A stretch of DNA of 12,289 nt from Burkholderiales bacterium. GTDB taxonomy: Bacteria > Pseudomonadota > Gammaproteobacteria > Burkholderiales > Burkholderiaceae_C. The notes beneath the pieces were generated by a model that made no database searches, had not been told where the DNA came from, and saw only the letters and a program-made list of their open reading frames with translations. Made by a program: the position numbers and the translations under genes. Location: NCBI GenBank assembly GCA_947448105.1, contig CANFNE010000048.1, positions 1 through 12,289 of the forward strand, in the 5' to 3' direction. How positions within the stretch are numbered: position 1 is the first letter of the stretch; each line of letters starts with the position of its first letter. This document shows, piece by piece, positions 1 to 6,021 of this stretch.

Positions 1-562
1 CAGCGGCCCGACCGAGCAGCGCATTGCCTTTGCCTCGGCGCAAGCCCATGTGCTGGTGGGCCAGCCCGGCATCAAGCGCAGTTCCCCCGACTACTTTGCC
101 CTGCTGGTGGGCAACCATATATTGGGCGGGGGCGGCTTTACCGCGCGCCTGACCGAAGAGGTGCGCGAAAAACGGGGTCTGACCTATGGCATTTACAGCA
201 GCTTTGCGCCAGGCCTGCACGCCGGGGCCTTCACCATCAGCCTGCAAACCCGGCCCGACCAGGCGCAGCAGGCCCTCGACATCTTGCGTGCCGAGCTGCA
301 ACGCTTTGTGGCGGATGGCCCCAGCGAGTCCGAGCTGCAGGCGGCCAAAGACAACCTGATGGGCGGCTTTGCGTTGCGCGTGGACACCAACCGCAAGCTG
401 CTCGACAACGTAGCCAACATCGCCTGGAACGATTTGCCGCTGGACTATTTGTCCACCTGGACGGAGCAGGTGCAGCGCGTGACGGCCAGCGACATCCGCC
501 AGGCTTTTGCGCGCACCTTGCAGCCCCGAAACATGGCCACCGTGGTGCTGGGTGGGCAATAG
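1..562 (+). CDS. M16-family peptidase-like protein, C-terminal part (5' truncated)
   Basis: The reading frame is open from the window edge (first full codon at position 2) to TAG at 560-562, so only about the last 186 residues are present. The visible part matches the C-terminal half of M16B (processing-peptidase or pitrilysin-like) proteins: a G-rich stretch around LGGGGFTARL followed by the REKRGLTYGIYSSF segment, which carries the Arg/Tyr pair typical of the second M16 domain, and an alpha/beta tail ending in VVLGGQ. The HxxEH zinc motif would lie in the missing N-terminal half. It therefore cannot be told whether this is the catalytic protein or the inactive partner often encoded beside it. 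Members usually act in the periplasm or envelope as zinc peptidases. It is followed after 9 bases by greB on the same strand and is probably co-transcribed with it. The family call is firm; the role is not. Confidence 0.88.
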   Translation, partial: SGPTEQRIAFASAQAHVLVGQPGIKRSSPDYFALLVGNHILGGGGFTARLTEEVREKRGLTYGIYSSFAPGLHAGAFTISLQTRPDQAQQALDILRAELQRFVADGPSESELQAAKDNLMGGFALRVDTNRKLLDNVANIAWNDLPLDYLSTWTEQVQRVTASDIRQAFARTLQPRNMATVVLGGQ

Positions 563-571
563 GCGATCGGC

Positions 572-1138
572 ATGAGCAAGGCGTTTACCAAGGAGAGCGA
601 GGATGCGGACGACGACGAACTGCAACTGCCCGCACTGCCGCCTGGTGGCAAAAACTACATCACCCCCACGGGCTACGCCGCGCTGCGCAGCGAACTGCTG
701 GGCCTGATCGACGTGGAGCGGCCCAAGGTGGTAGACACCGTGCACTGGGCTGCCAGCAACGGTGACCGCTCGGAAAACGGCGACTACATCTACGGCAAAA
801 AGCGCCTGCGCGAGATCGACCGACGCATCCGCTTTCTGACCCAGCGCATGGAAATGGCGGTGATCGCCGAGCCCAGCCTGCACTTTGGCAAGGACCAGAT
901 TTTCTTCGGCGCCACCGTCACCTATGTGGACGACGCAGGCCAGGAGCGCACCGTAAAAATTGTGGGCATCGACGAAGCCCAAAGCGCGCTGGGCGAAGTG
1001 AGCTGGGTGTCGCCCATTGCGCGTACCTTGCTCAAGGCGCGTGTGGGCGATGTACTGCGCTTGGTGATGCCCGACCGGGTGGCCGAGATTGAGGTGCTGG
1101 CAGTGCGCTACCCAGCGCCGCCCACTCCGGTACCGTAA
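572..1138 (+). CDS. greB: Transcript cleavage / elongation factor GreB
   Basis: This 188-residue protein is a GreA/GreB family factor that enters the RNA polymerase secondary channel and stimulates cleavage of backtracked RNA. The N-terminal coiled-coil hairpin spans roughly residues 28-100 and holds GDRSENGDY, the GreB form of the tip motif. Asp65 and Glu68 align with the catalytic-tip acids Asp41 and Glu44 of E. coli GreB. WAAS just before the tip and KKRLREIDRRIRFLT after it are GreB-like rather than GreA-like. The C-terminal FKBP-like domain follows (about residues 105-185, with VGIDEAQSALGEVSWVSPIARTLL in two parts). Relative to E. coli GreB there is an extension of about 24 residues at the N terminus, rich in Asp and Glu. 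The ATG at 572 has only a weak ribosome site, AGGCG, overlapping the upstream stop codon, which suggests translational coupling. The stop lies inside the 3' end of the convergent spoT. Confidence 0.95.
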   Translation: MSKAFTKESEDADDDELQLPALPPGGKNYITPTGYAALRSELLGLIDVERPKVVDTVHWAASNGDRSENGDYIYGKKRLREIDRRIRFLTQRMEMAVIAEPSLHFGKDQIFFGATVTYVDDAGQERTVKIVGIDEAQSALGEVSWVSPIARTLLKARVGDVLRLVMPDRVAEIEVLAVRYPAPPTPVP

Positions 1139-3363
1139 ACGACTTTTTTGTTGCGCTGCGCGCGCATCACCACCGGCGAGCGCTGCAGCCTGGCCAGCAC
1201 CGATTCCAGATGCGCGCGGTCGCGCACCGCGATCACAAAGTGCAACTCCTTGACGTCCTGGGCGCTGTCGGGCGCCATCTCGATGTGCACGATGTCGGCC
1301 TCGGACGTTGACAAAGCAGAAGCAACCTGGGCCATCACGCCCTTGCCGTTGGCCACCGTGACTGCCAGGTCCACCTCAAAGGGACGCGTCAGCTCATCGG
1401 CCCATTCCACACCCATGAAGCGTTCGCCGTCCTTGTGCTGCAAGCGCATGGCGACCGGGCAATCGGCGGCGTGCACCACCAGGCCTTCGCCCCGGCCCAG
1501 GTAGCCCAAGATCGAATCGCCCGGGATAGGACGGCAGCACAGCGCAAATTTGACCGAGGCGTTCTCACTGCCGTCCAGGGTGAGCGTGCCCATGCCGTTG
1601 GCGTTGCTCGCGCCAAAGCGCTCGCGCGTGAGCAGCAAGGCGTCGGGGCGCTCGCCCACGTCGCCCAGCAAGAGCACCAGGCGCTTGGCAACGATATTGG
1701 CAATGCGCTTGCCCAGGCCAATGTCGGTGAGCAGTTCAGGCCGCGTCTTGCTGCCGGTAAAGCGCAGCAGCTTGTCCCAAACGGGCGCGTGGGTTTGCGG
1801 GTCGGGGAAGGTCTCAATGCCTTCGGCACGCAGGGCCTGGGCCAGCAGTTTGCTGCCGAGCTCTTCGGACTCGGTGAGCTGCATGGTTTTAAGGTGGTGG
1901 CGGATTTTGGAGCGCGCCCGCCCGGTGCGCACAAAACCCAGCCAGGCCGGGTTGGGTGTGGCGTTGGGCGCGGTAACGACTTCCACCACATCGCCATTTT
2001 TCAAGGTGGTGCGCAGCGGCACTTGCTCGCCGTTGATGCGCGCGGCCATGGTGCGGTCGCCCACATTGCTGTGGATGGCGTAGGCAAAGTCCACCACCGT
2101 AGCACCACGCGGCATGGCCATGATCTGGCTCTTGGGCGTGAATACATACACCGCATCCGGGAACAGATCGACCTTCACGTGCTCCCAAAACTCGGAGGCA
2201 TCGCGCGTCTCGTCCTGGATGTCGAGCAGCGATTGCAGCCACTGCGTTCCCAGGCGCTCGTTGCTGCTGTCCTGCGGGTTGTTGGTCTTGTACAACCAGT
2301 GCGCGGCCACGCCCGACTCTGCCACCAGGTGCATGGACTCGGTGCGCATCTGGAATTCCACGTTGATGCCGGCCGGCCCCACCAGCGTGGTGTGCAGCGA
2401 CTGGTAGCCATTGACCTTGGCAATGGCGATGTGGTCCTTGAACTTGCCCGGCACCGGCTTGTACAACTGGTGCAAAAGACCCAGGGCCGTGTAGCAGTCG
2501 GTAATTTGCGGCACCAGCACCCGAAAACCGTAGACGTCGGTCACCTGGGCAAAGCTCAGGTGCTTGTCGTGCATCTTGCGGTAAATCGAGTAGAGCGACT
2601 TTTCGCGTCCGGCAATGCGCACCGGCATGCCGTGGGCGGCAAAGGTGGCTTCCATTTCTTTTTTCACCTTTTGCAGCAGATCGCGCCGGCGGCTGCGCGC
2701 CTTGTGCACTGCCTTGGACAAGACAGCGTAGCGCCAGGGCAGCAGGTGGCGAAAGGACAGGTCTTGCAGTTCGCGGTAGGTCTGGTTCAGGCCCAGGCGG
2801 TGCGCAATGGGACTGTAGATGTCCAGCGTCTCCTGGGCGATGCGGCCCCACTTGGCGCGCGGCATGTCGCCCATGGTGCGCATATTGTGGGTGCGGTCGG
2901 CCAGCTTGATCAGAATCACGCGCACGTCGCGGGCCATGGCCAGCAGCATCTTGCGAAACGACTCGGCCTGGTTTTCTTCGCGGGTATTGAAAGAGAGTTT
3001 GTCGAGCTTGGTCAGACCGTCTACCAATTCGGCCACAGGCGAGCCAAATTTTTCGATCAACTCAACCTTGGTCACGCCACAGTCTTCCATGGCGTCGTGC
3101 ATCAAGGCCGCCATCAGGGCCTGGGCATCGAGCTTCCATTCGGCGCACTGGCTGGCCACGGCAACAGGATGGGTGATATAGGGCTCGCCACTGCTGCGCA
3201 GTTGGCCCAAATGGGCTTCGTCGGCAAAGCGGTAGGCCTGGCGCACCTGCGCCACCTCGGCCGCCGAGAGGTAGTCCAGCTTCTCGACCAGTTCGTTAAA
3301 GCCGGACGACGCACTCTTGACCGGTTCCGGGGCCTTCGGGAATGAATTTTGCGGTTTACCCAT
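1108..3363 (-). CDS. spoT: Bifunctional (p)ppGpp synthetase/hydrolase (RelA/SpoT family, SpoT-type)
   Basis: This 751-residue cytoplasmic enzyme makes and degrades (p)ppGpp, the stringent-response alarmone. The domain order is complete. The HD hydrolase domain (about 45-200) carries His89-Asp90, Glu93-Asp94 and Asp156 in LADRTHNMRT, so the hydrolase looks active, unlike monofunctional RelA. The synthetase domain (about 245-360) has GREKSLYSIYRKM, NGYQSLHTT and the VEFQMRTE segment with Glu336. TGS covers about 403-464. A zinc-finger-like domain follows with Cys609, Cys610, His631 and Cys635, and an ACT/RRM domain covers about 662-735. The motif that separates bifunctional enzymes (RxKD) from RelA (ExDD) reads KFKD at 307-310, basic and therefore of the bifunctional kind, with Lys in place of Arg. 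The ATG at 3363 has no good ribosome site, but no better in-frame start was seen; it gives about 20 more N-terminal residues than E. coli SpoT. rpoZ, a common upstream neighbour, is absent. Confidence 0.95.
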   Translation of the reverse strand: MGKPQNSFPKAPEPVKSASSGFNELVEKLDYLSAAEVAQVRQAYRFADEAHLGQLRSSGEPYITHPVAVASQCAEWKLDAQALMAALMHDAMEDCGVTKVELIEKFGSPVAELVDGLTKLDKLSFNTREENQAESFRKMLLAMARDVRVILIKLADRTHNMRTMGDMPRAKWGRIAQETLDIYSPIAHRLGLNQTYRELQDLSFRHLLPWRYAVLSKAVHKARSRRRDLLQKVKKEMEATFAAHGMPVRIAGREKSLYSIYRKMHDKHLSFAQVTDVYGFRVLVPQITDCYTALGLLHQLYKPVPGKFKDHIAIAKVNGYQSLHTTLVGPAGINVEFQMRTESMHLVAESGVAAHWLYKTNNPQDSSNERLGTQWLQSLLDIQDETRDASEFWEHVKVDLFPDAVYVFTPKSQIMAMPRGATVVDFAYAIHSNVGDRTMAARINGEQVPLRTTLKNGDVVEVVTAPNATPNPAWLGFVRTGRARSKIRHHLKTMQLTESEELGSKLLAQALRAEGIETFPDPQTHAPVWDKLLRFTGSKTRPELLTDIGLGKRIANIVAKRLVLLLGDVGERPDALLLTRERFGASNANGMGTLTLDGSENASVKFALCCRPIPGDSILGYLGRGEGLVVHAADCPVAMRLQHKDGERFMGVEWADELTRPFEVDLAVTVANGKGVMAQVASALSTSEADIVHIEMAPDSAQDVKELHFVIAVRDRAHLESVLARLQRSPVVMRAQRNKKVVYGTGVGGAG

Positions 3364-3417
3364 GGGTCAAATGTAGCGCGCCCGTCCGGGTGCTGCAGCG
3401 CGAAGGCGCAATTGGTG

Positions 3418-3453
3418 ACAAAAAAAGCAGCAGGAACGAATCCACGCTGCTTT
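3418..3453 (-). terminator. Rho-independent terminator of the liv/ligase operon
   Basis: Read leftward, an 8-bp stem (arms AAAGCAGC at 3453-3446 and GCTGCTTT at 3431-3424) encloses a 14-base loop that can form a further 3-bp helix. A run of seven T residues (3426-3420) overlaps and follows the right arm. It starts about 40 bases after the stop of the last binding-protein gene and ends about 55 bases before the spoT start, so it separates the transporter operon from spoT. Confidence 0.85.
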
Positions 3454-3492
3454 CATTGGCAAGCGGCGCATGGGCGCGCGCTTGGTTGTTGC

Positions 3493-4677
3493 TTATTTGA
3501 CCGCGCTGGCGCTCACATAGCCTGACACTGCGACCCATTTGCCATCCTGGATTTGCGACAGGCGCGATGCGTCGCTACCCAGGCGCTTGGTCGGCGAAAA
3601 AGTAGACTTTGCGGCGCCAAAAATGTCCGGCTCCACCGTCAGTGTGTCCATCACCTTGATAAAGCTGTCGGTGGTCAGGTTTTTGCCAGCCTTGTTGGCG
3701 GCGTTGGCAAAGGTGTTGACGATGATGTAGCCATAGACCGAGAAGACGGTGGGGTCTTCGTTGAACTTGGTCTTGTACTTGTTGGCCCAAAAGCGGATGG
3801 GCTGCGAGGCCTCGTCCAGGTAAGGGTTTTGCACCGTCATGGTGGCGTACAGGCCGTCCATGGCTTTGCCGCCAATCTTGTGGATGAGGTCGGTGTAAGC
3901 CGCACTAGAACCCAGGAAGATGGGGCTGAATCCCAGCTTGCGCGCCGTGCCGATGGTGCCAATGGTCTCGCGGATGATGGTGCCCAGCACCACCATTTCG
4001 CAACCGCTGGATTGCAGTTTGGACACTTGCGAGGAAAAGTCGGTGGCGCCGCGCTTGTACGAGGTCTTCTCAGCAAACTCCATGTTCAGCGTTTTGAGGC
4101 CTGCTTCCGCACCGCGCAGCACTTCCAGACCAAAGTCGTCGTCCTGGTAAATCGTGCAGACTTTTTTCACGCCTTTTTCTTTCACCAAACTGGGCAGGGC
4201 GATGCGCATCTGGTCAAAGTAGGTGGCGGCAAACGAGTACTTCAGGCGGTGAAAGGGCTCGTACATTTCGCGGGCGGCGGTGATGGGGAAGAAGTTGATC
4301 ACGTTCTTCTCAAACTGCACCGGCATGGCGGCCATGTTCTGGGCGGTACCGATATGGCCGACCATCATGAAAATCTTGTCCTGGTTGACCAGCTTTTGCG
4401 CGGCCAGCACCGATTTCTTCGGGTCATAGCCGTCGTCTTCAACCAGCAGCTTGATCTTGCGGCCGTTGAGCCCGCCTTGCTCGTTGATCTCGTCGACCGC
4501 CAGCATCATGCCCAGGCGTGCTTGCTTGCCAAAGCCGGCCAAGGGGCCTGACAGGTCCTGGATGGAGCCCAGGGTGATCTCGTCCTTGCTCACGCCTTGT
4601 TGTTGGGCCATGGCCAGGGGCGCGGTGAAAGCGAGCGCTGCCAGCGCGGCAACTAAAAATCGGGGTTTCAGGGTCAT
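3493..4677 (-). CDS. Periplasmic ABC substrate-binding protein, HAAT/LivK family (copy 2)
   Basis: This 394-residue protein is a type I periplasmic binding protein of the leucine-binding (Peripla_BP_6) family; it would capture solute in the periplasm and deliver it to the LivH/LivM permease encoded upstream. A signal peptide is clear: basic MTLKPR, a hydrophobic core, then a likely signal peptidase I site after LAMA (residues 21-24). No lipobox cysteine is present. The mature part begins with the family pattern EITLGSIQDLSGPLAG, followed by INEQGGLNGRKIKLLVED and a second-lobe IYQDDDFGLEVLRG segment. It is about two-thirds identical by eye to the next gene upstream (copy 1), so the pair arose by tandem duplication. 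A strong ribosome site, AGGAG, lies 6 bases before the ATG. It is the last gene of the operon, 107 bases after copy 1. The ligand is unknown; the neighbouring CoA ligase favours a carboxylic acid over a simple amino acid. Confidence 0.93.
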   Translation of the reverse strand: MTLKPRFLVAALAALAFTAPLAMAQQQGVSKDEITLGSIQDLSGPLAGFGKQARLGMMLAVDEINEQGGLNGRKIKLLVEDDGYDPKKSVLAAQKLVNQDKIFMMVGHIGTAQNMAAMPVQFEKNVINFFPITAAREMYEPFHRLKYSFAATYFDQMRIALPSLVKEKGVKKVCTIYQDDDFGLEVLRGAEAGLKTLNMEFAEKTSYKRGATDFSSQVSKLQSSGCEMVVLGTIIRETIGTIGTARKLGFSPIFLGSSAAYTDLIHKIGGKAMDGLYATMTVQNPYLDEASQPIRFWANKYKTKFNEDPTVFSVYGYIIVNTFANAANKAGKNLTTDSFIKVMDTLTVEPDIFGAAKSTFSPTKRLGSDASRLSQIQDGKWVAVSGYVSASAVK

Positions 4678-4784
4678 GGGTTTCTCCTAGGGTTGCAGAA
4701 AATTATCCAGGCCGCCAATCGGCATGGCAACTGGGGTAAGTACGCAGCGACCAGCTCGGGCGCTGCGCCGGATGTGCCGGGCGT
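4678..4784 (-). other. Gap between the two binding-protein genes
   Basis: These 107 bases hold the AGGAG ribosome site of copy 2 close to 4677. I see only short GC-rich complementary stretches (for example GGCG-CAG-CGCC) without a following T-run, so no convincing terminator. No promoter with both boxes could be assigned. Read-through from copy 1 is the simplest reading. Confidence 0.5.
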
Positions 4785-5960
4785 TTATTTGCCGTCCGCC
4801 ACGGGCCTCCACTTGCCGTCCTGGATTTGCGACAGGCGCGAGACTTCGCTGCCCAAACGTTTGGTGGCGGTATAGGTGAGCTTGGGCGTGCCGAAAATGT
4901 CGCTGGGCACGGTCAGGCTGTTCATGGCTTTAACAAAACTTTCGGTCGTGAGCTGCGGGCCGGCTTTTTGCGCGGCCTGGATCATGATGTCGATCATGGT
5001 GTAGCCGTAGGCAGAAAACACGGCGGGGTCTTCATTGAACTTGGTTTTGTATTTGTTGGCCCAAAAGCGGATGGGCTGCGAGGCCTCGTCGGTGTAGGGG
5101 TTTTGCACCACCATGGTGGCGTAAATACCGTCCATGGCCTTGCCGCCGAGCTTATGGATCAGGTCGGTGTACGCCGCCACGGACGTGAAGAACACCGGGT
5201 TAAAACCGTTCTTGCGCGATTCGGCCACTGTGCCGATGGTCTCGCGGATGATGGTGCCCAACACCACCAGGTCGCAAGCTGAGGCTTTCATCTTGGCCAC
5301 TTGGCTTGAAAAATCGGTGGCGCCGCGTTTGAACGAGGTTTTTTCGGTCAGCTCCATATTGATAGTTTTGAGGCCGGCTTCGCTGCCACGCAGCACTTCC
5401 AGGCCAAATTCGTCGTCCTGGTAAATGATGCAGACTTTTTTGGCATTCTTGTCGGCCACCATTTTGGGCAAAGTGATGCGCATCTGGTCGTAGTAAGAGC
5501 TCAGTAGCGCGTATTTCAGCTCGTTGGGCGCCTCGTACATTTCACGCGCGGCCGTCAGCGGCATGAAGTTGACCACTTTTTTCTCAAACTGGATGGGCAT
5601 GGCCGCATTGTTTTGGGCGGTGCCCAGGTGGCCGGCCATGATGAAAATCTTGTCCTGGTTCACCAGCTTTTGCGCCGCGAGCACCGCGCGCTTGGGGTCG
5701 TAGCCCGAGTCTTCGACCAGCAGTTTGATCTGGCGCCCGTGTACGCCGCCTTGCTCATTGAGTTCGTCAATGCGCAGTTGCATGCCGTTGCGCGCTTGCT
5801 TGCCGTAGCCCGCTAGCGGGCCGGACAAGTCTTGGATGGTGCCGACCACGATTTCGGTCTTGGTCACGCCTTGTTGTTCGGCAGCGTGCACGGTGCCTGC
5901 CCCCAGCAAAGCGAGTGCCAGAACGGCCAGAGAGGAGCGTTTGAAAAATTGGTGTTTCAT
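4785..5960 (-). CDS. Periplasmic ABC substrate-binding protein, HAAT/LivK family (copy 1)
   Basis: This 391-residue type I periplasmic binding protein is the paralogue of the gene that follows it. The signal peptide has a basic start (MKHQFFKR), a hydrophobic core and a probable cleavage after VHA (residues 24-26). The mature protein starts with EIVVGTIQDLSGPLAGYGKQ and keeps the same segments as copy 2, including long identical blocks around VLAAQKLVNQDKIF, KRGATDFSSQV and EASQPIRFWANKYKTKFNED. The two copies differ most in the signal peptide, around residues 142-157 (APNELKYALLSSYYDQ versus PFHRLKYSFAATYFDQ), and around FFTSVAAYTD versus FLGSSAAYTD. Some of these segments probably line the ligand cleft, which would fit a different ligand range for the same permease; this is inference. 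The ATG at 5960 has only a weak GAG ribosome site and follows an unusual pyrimidine-rich leader. Confidence 0.93.
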   Translation of the reverse strand: MKHQFFKRSSLAVLALALLGAGTVHAAEQQGVTKTEIVVGTIQDLSGPLAGYGKQARNGMQLRIDELNEQGGVHGRQIKLLVEDSGYDPKRAVLAAQKLVNQDKIFIMAGHLGTAQNNAAMPIQFEKKVVNFMPLTAAREMYEAPNELKYALLSSYYDQMRITLPKMVADKNAKKVCIIYQDDEFGLEVLRGSEAGLKTINMELTEKTSFKRGATDFSSQVAKMKASACDLVVLGTIIRETIGTVAESRKNGFNPVFFTSVAAYTDLIHKLGGKAMDGIYATMVVQNPYTDEASQPIRFWANKYKTKFNEDPAVFSAYGYTMIDIMIQAAQKAGPQLTTESFVKAMNSLTVPSDIFGTPKLTYTATKRLGSEVSRLSQIQDGKWRPVADGK

Positions 5961-6021
5961 AGGGAACTCAAGGAAGGGGTTGGAGGCAAAAGGGCTAGAA
6001 AAAGGTGCAGAAAAAAAGGGG
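5961..6021 (-). promoter_or_regulatory. Pyrimidine-rich, G-poor leader before the first binding-protein gene
   Basis: The 61 bases between the ligase stop and the binding-protein start contain 51 pyrimidines on the transcribed sense, with about 25 C and only 5 G, including runs of seven and five T. Only a 3-bp hairpin could be drawn before the first T-run, so it is not a convincing intrinsic terminator. The composition resembles a Rho-loading or S1-binding tract. A regulatory role is inference from composition only. Confidence 0.35.

Noticed and set aside
1435..3345. A 636-codon open frame on the + strand opposite spoT
   Set aside because: It mirrors the spoT codons and owes its length to high third-position GC. 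Its translation is His/Gln/Val-rich without domains, while spoT on the other strand is unmistakable.
3356..3538. A 60-codon leftward frame spanning the gap between the last binding protein and spoT, ending at the spoT start
   Set aside because: It starts inside the binding-protein gene, contains the terminator hairpin, has no ribosome site and no recognisable motif. A leader peptide for spoT was considered but there is nothing to support it.
3553..4551. A 332-codon open frame on the + strand opposite binding protein copy 2
   Set aside because: Antisense shadow; the matching region opposite copy 1 gives only shorter, interrupted frames, so it is not conserved between the duplicates.
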